From Cryobacterium sp. MP_M3 (GTDB taxonomy: Bacteria > Actinomycetota > Actinomycetes > Actinomycetales > Microbacteriaceae): 64,000 nucleotides of DNA. Positions 16,084-23,730 of this stretch are shown piece after piece. The stretch spans positions 186,001-250,000 of the forward strand of contig NZ_JADOVI010000002.1 in NCBI RefSeq assembly GCF_015752155.1, in the 5' to 3' direction. Numbering within the stretch: position 1 is the first letter of the stretch; each line of letters opens with the position of its first letter. A program made the position numbers and the translations under genes. The notes under the pieces are model-generated. The model searched no databases. It saw nothing but the letters and a program-made list of their open reading frames with translations, and was not told the origin of the DNA.

Positions 16084-17205
16084 ATGCGAGCAGACGACAG
16101 CACCGGCCGGGACCCGCTCCGCTCCCTGCTCACCGACCGGCTCGGCCGGCTGAGCATCCGCTGCGGCCAGCTGATCGTGGTCCTCGCGCTCGGCTGGATC
16201 GTGCTTTTCGCGCTCGTGCAGGTGAAACTGGTGGTCATCCCGCTGCTGGTGTCGCTCATCCTGGCTGCGGCGCTCCGCCCGGTCGTCGGCTGGCTGCTCC
16301 GCCGGGGCGTGCCGGCGATCCTCGCCACCTGGATCACCCTGCTCGCGGGGGTGCTTGTGCTCGGCGGTATCGTCACCCTGATCGTGTTCGCGGTGCGCAA
16401 CCAGTGGGCCGCCCTGGCGACCGCGGCTTCCGAGGGGCTCGACGAACTGCAGGGCTTCCTCGTCGAGGGGCCGTTGTCGTTCGACGCCGCCCAGTTCGAG
16501 GCTGCCCGGGCGGCGCTGGTGGGCTTCGTGACCAGCAGCCAGTTCGGCACCGGCGCGATCGCCGGGGTCTCCGCCGCCGCCGAGGTGCTGACCGGCGTCC
16601 TGCTCGTCCTGGTGATCGTGTTCTTCTTCCTCAAGGACGGCCCGGCGATCTGGGCGTTCGTGCTCCGTCCGCTGGCCGGCGCCCGCCTCGAGCGGGCCCG
16701 CCGGATCGGCGTGATTGCGCCGAAGGTGCTCGGCGACTATGTGCGCGGCACCGCGATCATCGCCCTGTTCGACGGCGTCACCATCGGCGCCGGGCTGGCG
16801 ATCCTCCAGGTGCCCCTGGCGCTGCCGCTGGCGGTGATCGTGTTCCTCACCGCGTTCGTGCCGCTGATCGGCGCGACGATCGCGGGCATCCTCGCCGCCC
16901 TCGTCGCGCTCGTGGCAAACGGCCCCGTCGTCGCCCTGATCGTGGTGGCGATCGTGGTCCTGGTCAACCAGCTGGAGGGCGACCTGCTCAACCCGCTCGT
17001 GATGGCTCAGTCGCTCAGGCTGCACCCGCTGGTGATCCTCGTCGCGCTCACCGCGGGGACCATCCTCGGCGGGATCGCGGGGGCCGTGCTCGCGGTCCCG
17101 TTCGTCGCGGTCACCTGGGCCATGGTCAAGGTGTGGGACGGCCCGGACGAGTCGCTCACCCGGCGGGCGCCGCTGCCGTTCCGCCGGAAGCGGGCGGGCG
17201 CGTGA
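16084..17205 (+). CDS. AI-2E family transporter
   Basis: A 373-residue membrane protein of the AI-2E exporter (PF01594-like) family. There are about eight hydrophobic segments, a soluble stretch around residues 110-170, and the family-typical C-terminal core (GDYVRGTAIIALFDGV, PLIGATIAGILAALVAL, NQLEGDLLNPLVMAQSL, HPLVILVALTAGTILGGIAG). Members move varied small molecules or sodium/protons; the autoinducer-2 role applies only to some. The stop overlaps the GTG of the next gene by four bases. Confidence 0.9.
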   Translation: MRADDSTGRDPLRSLLTDRLGRLSIRCGQLIVVLALGWIVLFALVQVKLVVIPLLVSLILAAALRPVVGWLLRRGVPAILATWITLLAGVLVLGGIVTLIVFAVRNQWAALATAASEGLDELQGFLVEGPLSFDAAQFEAARAALVGFVTSSQFGTGAIAGVSAAAEVLTGVLLVLVIVFFFLKDGPAIWAFVLRPLAGARLERARRIGVIAPKVLGDYVRGTAIIALFDGVTIGAGLAILQVPLALPLAVIVFLTAFVPLIGATIAGILAALVALVANGPVVALIVVAIVVLVNQLEGDLLNPLVMAQSLRLHPLVILVALTAGTILGGIAGAVLAVPFVAVTWAMVKVWDGPDESLTRRAPLPFRRKRAGA

Positions 17206-17885
17206 CCGGCGGGCGTATGACCGGCGGGCGCGCAACAGGGCCGTCCGGTGACCCGGGAGGGGACTGGACCGGGGACCGCGCCGCCTTCGCCGCCGCCGCG
17301 CACTGGTTCGTCGCCACCGCCGCGACGATCGACACGGAGTGGGACCGGCCCGCGCTCGGCGACTGGACCGTGCGCGACCTCGTCGGGCACACCAGCCGGG
17401 CGCTGCTGACCGTGGAGGCGTACCTCGGCGCGGGCGCCGGTGCCACTGCGGCTGCCGGCAGGAGGGTGGCCTCGCCCGTCGACTATTACCGCCTCGCGAT
17501 GGCCTCGCTGGGGGAGCCGTCGGCCGTGGCCGCGCGCGGGCGTGCTGCCGGGCTGGCGCTCGGCGACGACCCGGCCCGCGCGGTGGCGGCAATCGCCCGC
17601 CGGGTGCTGGCACAGATCGACGCGGCGACGCCCGACGAGCTCGTCGTCACCCCCGTCGGTGGCATGCGCCTGGCCGACTACCTGCCCACCCGCACCTTCG
17701 AGCTCACCGTGCACACCTGCGACCTGGCCGCGGCCCTCGGCGGGCCGGCCTCGGTTCCGGATGCCGCGGCATCCGCCGGCCTGCACCTGCTCGCCGACCT
17801 CGCGGTCGGGAAGGGGCTGGCCGCGGCACTGCTGCTCGCCGCCACCGGCCGCGGCCCGCTGCCGACCGGCTTCACGGTGCTCTGA
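17202..17885 (+). CDS. maleylpyruvate isomerase / DinB-like family protein
   Basis: A 227-residue protein with the actinobacterial mycothiol-dependent maleylpyruvate isomerase look: [43 protein letters not shown] and the [14 protein letters not shown] stretch with a candidate metal-binding His. The family joins a four-helix DinB-like bundle and is predicted to use mycothiol or a metal; the real substrate is unknown. I use the GTG at 17202, which overlaps the upstream stop (GTGA); an ATG at 17217 is the alternative. Confidence 0.75.
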   Translation: MTGGRMTGGRATGPSGDPGGDWTGDRAAFAAAAHWFVATAATIDTEWDRPALGDWTVRDLVGHTSRALLTVEAYLGAGAGATAAAGRRVASPVDYYRLAMASLGEPSAVAARGRAAGLALGDDPARAVAAIARRVLAQIDAATPDELVVTPVGGMRLADYLPTRTFELTVHTCDLAAALGGPASVPDAAASAGLHLLADLAVGKGLAAALLLAATGRGPLPTGFTVL

Positions 17886-18010
17886 CGCGGGGAGACCGGG
17901 CATCCGCGACTCTGCTAAACTCGGTGGGTTGCCGTTTGACGGCCGCGGATCAAGAGAGCCCAGGCATTCGGCCCCGGGCACCGCGCAGTGAGAGAAAGGG
18001 GATCCCATCT

Positions 18011-18280
18011 ATGGCACTCGAAGCTAATGCTAAGAAGGCGATCATCGAAAAGTACGCTACCCACCCAGGCGACACGGGTTCCCCTGAAGTTCAGATTGCC
18101 ATGCTCACGCAGCGCATCCTGGACCTCACGGAGCACCTCAAGGAGCACAAGCACGACCACCACTCGCGTCGTGGCCTGCTCCTCATGGTCGGTCAGCGTC
18201 GCCGTCTGCTCGGCTACCTGTCCGACATCGACATCAGCCGCTACCGCAAGCTGATCGAGAGCCTCGGACTGCGCCGCTAA
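18011..18280 (+). CDS. rpsO: 30S ribosomal protein S15
   Basis: An 89-residue S15, binding 16S rRNA in the small-subunit platform. [33 protein letters not shown] and [16 protein letters not shown] are diagnostic. The ATG is preceded by GAGAAAGGGGATC. A possible -10, TAAACT, is at 17916. The gene is monocistronic here, ending in a strong terminator, whereas in many bacteria rpsO precedes pnp directly; pnp lies 19.6 kb away in this window. Confidence 0.98.
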   Translation: MALEANAKKAIIEKYATHPGDTGSPEVQIAMLTQRILDLTEHLKEHKHDHHSRRGLLLMVGQRRRLLGYLSDIDISRYRKLIESLGLRR

Positions 18281-18329
18281 GGCAGCTTTTCGCAGACAAC
18301 GCGAACTTCTTGCTCGCAAGAGCGTCGAG

Positions 18330-18363
18330 ACGGGTCGTCACCTTCGGGTGGCGGCCCGTTTTC
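18330..18363 (+). terminator. intrinsic terminator of rpsO
   Basis: ACGGGTCGTCACC, a TTCG tetraloop, then GGTGGCGGCCCGT and TTTTCT make a 13-base-pair GC-rich hairpin with a short T-run, 50 bases after the rpsO stop. Confidence 0.9.
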
Positions 18364-18496
18364 TATGCCCGGCCCGCCTGTGCGCACGCTCAACGGGTTC
18401 TCCTCAACACCCGGCGTGCTGTGGGCGTCGTCATAGGAAACCCATAGGTCGCGCCCGCAATCTCGTTAACGTAGACGAGAGAAGGGCGGCACGGAC

Positions 18497-18817
18497 ATGA
18501 ACGCACACGAACGCGGCAAGCGCCTCAGCAGGGCGGTCACCGGAATGATCGGGCTCCTGGCCGTGGTCGCCGCCTCGGCGCTCGGGCTGCACGACTGGGC
18601 CGACACTCTCGCCACCAAGGCCGCCGCCGGCACCACGAGCCAGGTCACCCAGCCGTCGACCGGCGACGGGGCGAGCGTCGGCGAGGGCGAGGGCGACGGG
18701 GAAGGCGACGACGAGGGCAGTTCAGACGGCGGCTCGGCGTCGACCCCGCTTCAGAATGTCGCCCCGGTCTCGCCCGGCAACGGGCGGGCCCCGCACGCCA
18801 CCACCAACGGGTCCTGA
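18497..18817 (+). CDS. small membrane-anchored acidic hypothetical protein
   Basis: A 106-residue protein: a basic N-terminus (MNAHERGKRLSRAV), one hydrophobic segment at about residues 14-30 that could be a signal anchor, then an acidic low-complexity GEGEGDGEGDDEGSSDGG tail. I do not recognise a family. It is first in the ApbE/ferric-reductase/NuoF/ferredoxin run, and its stop lies one base before the apbE ATG. In this place other actinobacteria often have an FMN-binding carrier, but this protein lacks the D-x-x-S/T-G-A-T flavinylation motif. Confidence 0.65.
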   Translation: MNAHERGKRLSRAVTGMIGLLAVVAASALGLHDWADTLATKAAAGTTSQVTQPSTGDGASVGEGEGDGEGDDEGSSDGGSASTPLQNVAPVSPGNGRAPHATTNGS

Positions 18818-18818
18818 G

Positions 18819-19823
18819 ATGACCACCTCGACCCTCGACTGGCCGCTCTGGTCGACCACGGCCCGCCTGGTCGTCACCGACCCGGCCCGGCTCATCGAGG
18901 CGCGCGCGATCACGGATGCCGTGCTCGCCGAGATCGAGACGGCCGCCAGCCGGTTCCGCCCCGACTCGGAGCTCGCGGCCCGGTCCGGAGAGTTCGCGCA
19001 CGGCGCCCTGGTCAGCGACACGCTCGCCGGCCTCGTCCGTGACGCCCTCACCGCCGCCAGGCAGACCGACGGCGACGTGGACCCGACCCTCGCCAACGCC
19101 CTCGACGCGGTCGGCTATGACCGGGACATCCGTCTCGTCCTCGACGACGGCGTGCCCGTGCGGGCGATCGCCTCCGACCGTCCGGGCTGGCAGGGCGTCA
19201 CCCTCGCCGGCAACCGGCTGACCGTGCCGGCGCACCTCGGTCTCGACCTGGGCGCCACGGCGAAGGCCGTGGCCGCCGACCGGGCCGCCCGCGAGGTGTT
19301 CGGCGACCTCGGCTGCGGGGTGCTCGTCAGCCTCGGCGGCGACATCGCCACGGCCGGACCCTCGCCCGAGGGCGGCTGGCAGGTGCGCGTGCAGGATGCC
19401 CCGCTCGACCCGAGCGCGCAGGTCACCCTGACCGGCGGCATGGCCGTCGCCACCTCGAGCACCCAGCGACGACGGTGGACCCGCGCCGGTCAACCGCAAC
19501 ACCACATCCTCAACCCGCGCACCGGCCGGCCGGCCGAGCCCGTCTGGCGTTCGGTCAGCGTCGCCGCCGCCACCTGCCACCGCGCGAACACCCTGAGCAC
19601 CGCCGCGATCGTGCGCGGCGAGGCCGCGGTCGGCTGGCTCGGCGCCCTCGGGGTTCCCGCCCGGCTGGTCGCCGCCGACGGTGCCGTGGTGACCCTCGGC
19701 GGTTGGCCGGACGACGAGCACGCCGCCCCGGCCGCACCCGCGGCCGCATTCCGCTCCGCACCCGCGGCCGCATTCCGCTCCGCACCCGCGGCAGCGGCGG
19801 CCGGGCCGGGGGGAGCGTCATGA
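18819..19823 (+). CDS. apbE: FAD:protein FMN transferase
   Basis: A 334-residue ApbE family protein that transfers FMN from FAD onto a Ser/Thr of target electron carriers. Visible family features are DPTLANALDAVGYDRD, LDLGATAKAVAADRAA, VLVSLGGDIA and HHILNPRTGRPA near residue 228 with the metal-binding region after it. No lipoprotein signal is present, so it may act in the cytoplasm or be exported otherwise. The C-terminus is an Ala-rich tail containing two exact copies of an 8-residue repeat. It overlaps the next gene by four bases (ATGA), showing coupling to the membrane subunit. Confidence 0.9.
   Translation: MTTSTLDWPLWSTTARLVVTDPARLIEARAITDAVLAEIETAASRFRPDSELAARSGEFAHGALVSDTLAGLVRDALTAARQTDGDVDPTLANALDAVGYDRDIRLVLDDGVPVRAIASDRPGWQGVTLAGNRLTVPAHLGLDLGATAKAVAADRAAREVFGDLGCGVLVSLGGDIATAGPSPEGGWQVRVQDAPLDPSAQVTLTGGMAVATSSTQRRRWTRAGQPQHHILNPRTGRPAEPVWRSVSVAAATCHRANTLSTAAIVRGEAAVGWLGALGVPARLVAADGAVVTLGGWPDDEHAAPAAPAAAFRSAPAAAFRSAPAAAAAGPGGAS
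19741..19788. repeat. two perfect 24-bp tandem repeats in the apbE tail
   Basis: Two identical 24-bp units begin at 19741 and 19765 (CGGCCGCATTCCGCTCCGCA plus CCCG). They encode two copies of AAFRSAPA within the Ala-rich C-terminal tail of the FMN transferase and keep the reading frame. Confidence 0.9.
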
Positions 19824-20377
19824 ACGAGGCGCTGTGGGCCCTCGGACGTTCGACCGGTGTGGTCGCCCTGGCGCTCATCACCGTGTCGGTGCTTCTCGGC
19901 ATCGTCAACCGGTCCGGCCGGTCGCCGGCCGGACTGCCGCGGTTCTCCGTGGCACTCGTGCACCGCAACGTGTCCCTGCTCGCCACGGTGTTCCTCGGCG
20001 TGCACCTGCTCAGCCTGCTCGGCGACTCCTACGCCCAGCTGCGGCTGGTCGACTTCGTCGTGCCGTTCCTCGGCGCGGCGAAACCGTTCTGGCTCGGCCT
20101 CGGCACCGTGGCGGTCGACCTGCTGATCGCCGTCGTGGTGACCGGCCTGCTCAGGCGCCGGGTCGGGGTGAGGGTCTTCCGGGCCGTGCACTGGCTGACC
20201 TACCTGCTCTGGCCGGTCGCCCTGGCCCACTCGATCGGCAACGGCACGGATGCCGGCCAGGCCTGGTTCGTCATCTTCGCGCTGGCGTGCGTCGCGTCGG
20301 TCGGTGCCGCCGTGCTCTGGCGGCTGACCCCGGGTTTCGTGGAGTTCCGCTCGGTTCGGATGGAGCAGAGGCCGTGA
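19820..20377 (+). CDS. ferric-reductase-like transmembrane protein
   Basis: A 185-residue protein with about six hydrophobic segments. Histidines placed inside helices (ALVHRNVSLLATVFLGVHLL; FRAVHWLTYLLWPVALAHSI) fit haem ligands of the ferric-reductase-like/YedZ (MsrQ) fold, which carries electrons across the membrane. It overlaps apbE upstream and the NuoF-like gene downstream by four bases each, so the three are made together. The likely task is to move electrons between a cytoplasmic NuoF/ferredoxin module and an external flavin acceptor; the direction is inference. Confidence 0.85.
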   Translation: MNEALWALGRSTGVVALALITVSVLLGIVNRSGRSPAGLPRFSVALVHRNVSLLATVFLGVHLLSLLGDSYAQLRLVDFVVPFLGAAKPFWLGLGTVAVDLLIAVVVTGLLRRRVGVRVFRAVHWLTYLLWPVALAHSIGNGTDAGQAWFVIFALACVASVGAAVLWRLTPGFVEFRSVRMEQRP

Positions 20378-21615
20378 GCGTCGCCGAGGCCACCGAGGCC
20401 GCTGCCCGGGTGGCTGCCCCGACCGGGACGGCGCGCCTGACCAGCCCCGGGTCGCCCGACCTCGCCACCCACCTGGCCACCTTCGGGCCGCTGCCGGTGC
20501 GCGCCGGGCCGGCGGTGCTGCTGGACGAGCTGCGCGCATCCGGGCTGGAGGGGCGCGGCGGCGCGGCCTTCCCGGCCTGGCGCAAGCTGGCCGCCCTGCC
20601 CGCCCGTGAACGGGCGCGGGGCCGCCGTGCCGTGATCGTCGGCAACGCCGCGGAGGGCGAACCGCAGAGCTTCAAGGATGCGACGCTGCTCCGAGTGGCC
20701 CCGCACCTGGTGATCGACGGCCTGCTCACGGTCGCGGCCGCCGTCGACGCCCACTCCGTCCATCTCTACGCCCAATCGTCGGTGCTGGAATCGGTCTCCC
20801 GCGCGCTGGCCGAGCGCCGGGATGCCCGGTCGATCCAGCTGCGGGAGGCGGCGGACAGCTTCATCTCCGGCGAGGCATCCGCCGTCGTCAGTGCCCTGGC
20901 CGGACGCAGCCCCGTGCCGCAGGACCGCACGATGCGGCTGACCGAATCCGGCCTCGGCGGCCGGCCCACCCTGCTGAACAACGTGGAGACGCTCGCGCAC
21001 ATCGCTCTGATCTCCCGCTTCGGCGCGGCCTGGTTCCGGTCCATCGGCACCCCTTCCGACCCGGGCACCCGCCTGGTCACCGTCGGCAGCGACGGGAAGT
21101 CGTCGACCGTGCTGGAGATCGCCGGGGGGAGCAGGCTCGGCGACGTGCTGCGCTTCGCCGGGATCGACCCCGGCTCGCTGTCCGCCGTCCTGGTCGGCGG
21201 GTACCACGGCGCCTGGCTGCCCGCGTCGGCCCTCGAGGCGCGGCTCGACCGGCAGGACCTGGCCGTGTTCGGCGCTGCCCCGGGCGCGGGCATCCTGATG
21301 GGGCTCGACGCGCGGCACTGCCCGCTCACCGTCGCCGCCGCGATCGCGACCTACCTGGCCGGCGAATCCGCCGGCCGGTGCGGTCCGTGCGTGAACGGGC
21401 TGCCGGCCATGGCCGCGGTGCTCGGCCGCCTCGCCCGCGGCGACCAGGACCCGGCCCTGGCCGCCGAGGTGCGCCGCCTGGCCGGCCTCGTCACCGGACG
21501 CGGGTCGTGCAACCACCCCGACGGCACGGCCCGGTTCGTGCTCAGCACCCTGACCGTCTTCGCCGAGGATGTCGCAGCCCACCAAGCCGGGCGCTGCCGG
21601 AAGGACCACTCATGA
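20374..21615 (+). CDS. NuoF/RnfC-like NADH-dehydrogenase subunit
   Basis: A 413-residue protein of the complex-I 51-kDa (NuoF) superfamily. LEGRGGAAFPAWRKLAAL is the Gly-rich nucleotide-binding loop, GNAAEGEPQSFKDATLL the FMN region, NNVETLAHIA follows, and ESAGRCGPCVNG with the later GSCNHPDG supply the [4Fe-4S] cysteines. It should accept electrons from NAD(P)H and pass them to the ferredoxin or membrane subunit. GTG start overlapping the previous stop. Its final residues GRCRKDHS are repeated downstream by a 39-bp duplication. Confidence 0.87.
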   Translation: MSVAEATEAAARVAAPTGTARLTSPGSPDLATHLATFGPLPVRAGPAVLLDELRASGLEGRGGAAFPAWRKLAALPARERARGRRAVIVGNAAEGEPQSFKDATLLRVAPHLVIDGLLTVAAAVDAHSVHLYAQSSVLESVSRALAERRDARSIQLREAADSFISGEASAVVSALAGRSPVPQDRTMRLTESGLGGRPTLLNNVETLAHIALISRFGAAWFRSIGTPSDPGTRLVTVGSDGKSSTVLEIAGGSRLGDVLRFAGIDPGSLSAVLVGGYHGAWLPASALEARLDRQDLAVFGAAPGAGILMGLDARHCPLTVAAAIATYLAGESAGRCGPCVNGLPAMAAVLGRLARGDQDPALAAEVRRLAGLVTGRGSCNHPDGTARFVLSTLTVFAEDVAAHQAGRCRKDHS

Positions 21616-21690
21616 CCCGCGACGATGGCCGCAGCGCCCTCCCGTGCCAGACCGGGCGCTGCCGGAAGGACCACTCATGACCCGCGACGA
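21587..21690. repeat. 39-bp direct repeat, 65-bp offset, spanning the NuoF/ferredoxin junction
   Basis: Bases 21587-21625 and 21652-21690 are identical over 39 bp; flanking bases differ. Each copy holds the end of the NuoF-like frame, the ribosome site GGAAGGA and an ATGA start/stop overlap. The offset (65 bp) is not a multiple of three. Confidence 0.95.
21612..21680 (+). CDS. 22-codon ORF between NuoF-like and ferredoxin genes
   Basis: An ATG that overlaps the NuoF-like stop (ATGA) opens a 22-codon frame whose TGA overlaps the ferredoxin ATG in the same way. The peptide starts MTRDDGRSALPC, mimicking the ferredoxin start, and ends GRCRKDHS, mimicking the NuoF-like end, because the 65-bp unit is duplicated. 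It has the same ribosome site (GGAAGGA) as the ferredoxin. It may be translated simply to pass ribosomes along; a product function is unsupported. Confidence 0.4.
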   Translation: MTRDDGRSALPCQTGRCRKDHS

Positions 21691-21904
21691 GCCCCGCACC
21701 CTGCTGCACATCGACTGGACGCGATGCGACGGGCGCGGGCTGTGCACCGAGATCCTGCCCGAACTGCTGACCCGCGACGACTGGGGTTTTCCGCTGGCGC
21801 CCCGGCACGGGTCCGACGTGCCCGTGCCGGACCGGCTGGTCGACGCGGCCGTCGAGGCGGTCGCGCTCTGCCCGAGGCTCGCGCTCTCCCTCCTGCAGCG
21901 TTAG
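21677..21904 (+). CDS. ferredoxin ([3Fe-4S]-like)
   Basis: A 75-residue actinobacterial ferredoxin: IDWTRCDGRGLCTEILPELL followed by AVALCPRLAL. Only three cysteines fit a cluster (C-x5-C ... C-P), as in the [3Fe-4S] ferredoxins that often serve P450s or membrane reductases. Sitting last in the apbE/ferric-reductase/NuoF-like operon, it is likely the soluble electron partner of that module. GGAAGGA lies at good spacing before the ATG. Confidence 0.85.
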   Translation: MTRDEPRTLLHIDWTRCDGRGLCTEILPELLTRDDWGFPLAPRHGSDVPVPDRLVDAAVEAVALCPRLALSLLQR

Positions 21905-22011
21905 GGCCGGTCGCGCTCGGAAAAGCGGGGCGGTCGTGTCGTCGGGCACCCGGACGGGGGCCGCAGGGCCGTAGCATGGACCGGTAACCAACGGAACGGA
22001 CACCCCCCGCT

Positions 22012-23547
22012 ATGAGCCTCTGGCGCACCAAAAGCATTGAGGCCTCCATGGCCGACTCCCACGAAAAGGGCCACAGCCTCAAGCGAACGCTGGGCACCTG
22101 GGACCTCATGATCATGGGCGTCGCGGTCGCCGTGGGCGCCGGGATCTTCTCGGTCGGCGCGAAGGCGGCCGGAAGCTACGCCGGGCCATCCGTCACCCTC
22201 GGTTTCCTGCTCGCCGCCATCACCTGCGCGCTGGCCATCATGTGTTACGCCGAGTTCGCCTCCGCGGTACCGGTCGCCGGCTCCGCGTACACCTTCACCT
22301 ACGCCACCCTCGGTGAGCTGCTGGCCTGGATCATCGGCTGGGACCTCATCCTGGAGATGCTCACCGCCGGCGCCGTGATCGCCAAGTACTGGGGCATCTA
22401 CCTCAGCAAGGTCTTCGAACTGGCGAACTGGGATGTCCCGGCCACCATCTCGGTCTTCGGCCTGCAGGTGAGCTGGGGCGCCTTCGTCATCGTCGCCATC
22501 TTCACGGCGCTGCTCGTTCTGGGCACCAAGCTCTCCGCGCGGGTGGCCAGCGTGTTCACGATCCTCAAGGTCGCGATCGTGCTCTTCGTCATCGTCGTCG
22601 GCGCCTTCTACATCAAGCCGGAGAACTACACCCCGTTCATCCCCAAGGCCGTGCCCAGCCCGGGCGGCGACGGAGACGTCTGGATGCAGTCCCTGTTCTC
22701 CTTCATGACCGGCGCGCACCCGGCCCAGTACGGCATCTTCGGCCTGCTCGCCGGCGCATCGCTCGTCTTCTTCGCCTTCATCGGCTTCGACGTGGTCGCC
22801 ACCAGCGCCGAGGAGGTCAAGAATCCGCAGAAGACCCTGCCGCGCGGCATCTTCGCCGGCCTGGCCATCGTGACCGTGCTCTACCTCGGCGTCAGCCTCG
22901 TCCTCACCGGCATGGTCCCGTACACGGTGCTCGCGGACGACCCCAACGCCTCGCTCGCCACGGCGTTCATCGCCGTCGGCGCCGGCTGGGCGGCCCAGGT
23001 GATCTCCGTCGGCATCCTGGTCGGCCTGACCACGGTCATCATGGTGCTGCTGCTCGGCCTGTCCCGGGTGCTCTTCGCGATGAGCCGCGACGGTCTCCTG
23101 CCGCGCAGCCTGAGCGTCACCTCCGCCAAGCGCGGCACGCCGGCCCGGGTCCAGATCATCGCCGGCACCGCCGTCGCCCTGATCGCGGGCTTCACCGACG
23201 TCGGCGTGCTCGAGGAGATGATCAACATCGGCACGCTGTCCGCGTTCGTGCTGGTGAGCATCGCCGTGATCGTGCTCCGCAAGAAGCGGCCCGACCTCAA
23301 GCGGGCCTTCTCGGTTCCGTTCTCGCCCTACCTGCCGATCCTCTCGGCCGTGCTCTGCTTCTGGCTGATGCTCAACCTGACCACGCTCACCTGGGTGCGG
23401 TTCGCGGTCTGGCTCGCGATCGGGCTGGCCGTGTACTTCGCCTACGGCCGCAGCCGGTCCGTCGTCGGCATCGAGGCGAAGCGCGTCTACGACGCCACCC
23501 TCCGCGAGGAGGCCATCGCCGAGGAAGAGGCGATCCTCCGCCCCTGA
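22012..23547 (+). CDS. APC family amino-acid permease
   Basis: A 511-residue permease of the amino acid-polyamine-organocation family, cationic amino-acid transporter-like. SLKRTLGTWDLMIMGVAVAV then GAGIFSVGAKAAG is the classic first-segment motif; FFAFIGFDVVATSAEEVKNP is the conserved segment after TM6. About 12-14 hydrophobic segments can be counted. It is likely a proton-coupled uptake system or exchanger. It stands alone; a short GC hairpin (23558-23572) and a GCAGGTT/AACCTGC inverted repeat follow the stop but no T-run. Confidence 0.92.
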   Translation: MSLWRTKSIEASMADSHEKGHSLKRTLGTWDLMIMGVAVAVGAGIFSVGAKAAGSYAGPSVTLGFLLAAITCALAIMCYAEFASAVPVAGSAYTFTYATLGELLAWIIGWDLILEMLTAGAVIAKYWGIYLSKVFELANWDVPATISVFGLQVSWGAFVIVAIFTALLVLGTKLSARVASVFTILKVAIVLFVIVVGAFYIKPENYTPFIPKAVPSPGGDGDVWMQSLFSFMTGAHPAQYGIFGLLAGASLVFFAFIGFDVVATSAEEVKNPQKTLPRGIFAGLAIVTVLYLGVSLVLTGMVPYTVLADDPNASLATAFIAVGAGWAAQVISVGILVGLTTVIMVLLLGLSRVLFAMSRDGLLPRSLSVTSAKRGTPARVQIIAGTAVALIAGFTDVGVLEEMINIGTLSAFVLVSIAVIVLRKKRPDLKRAFSVPFSPYLPILSAVLCFWLMLNLTTLTWVRFAVWLAIGLAVYFAYGRSRSVVGIEAKRVYDATLREEAIAEEEAILRP

Positions 23548-23730
23548 CGGCGAGGCCGCGCTTCGCGGCGCAGGTTGGGGAAGCCGGCGCACGGTAGAAC
23601 CTGCGCCAGCCGGCCAAAGGTGCGCCGCGACGTGGCGGATGGCCGCAGAGTGCCCCCGCGGAAACGCCGGATGCCGGCGAGGAGTCCGCAGACCACCTCG
23701 CCGGCATCGGCGTGTTCCCGGCTGGTTCCC

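Noticed and set aside
18497..18817. The acidic small protein as the FMN carrier of the ApbE operon
   Set aside because: It has no FMN-bind domain or D-x-x-S/T-G-A-T motif; GTTSQVT and STGDGAS do not fit.
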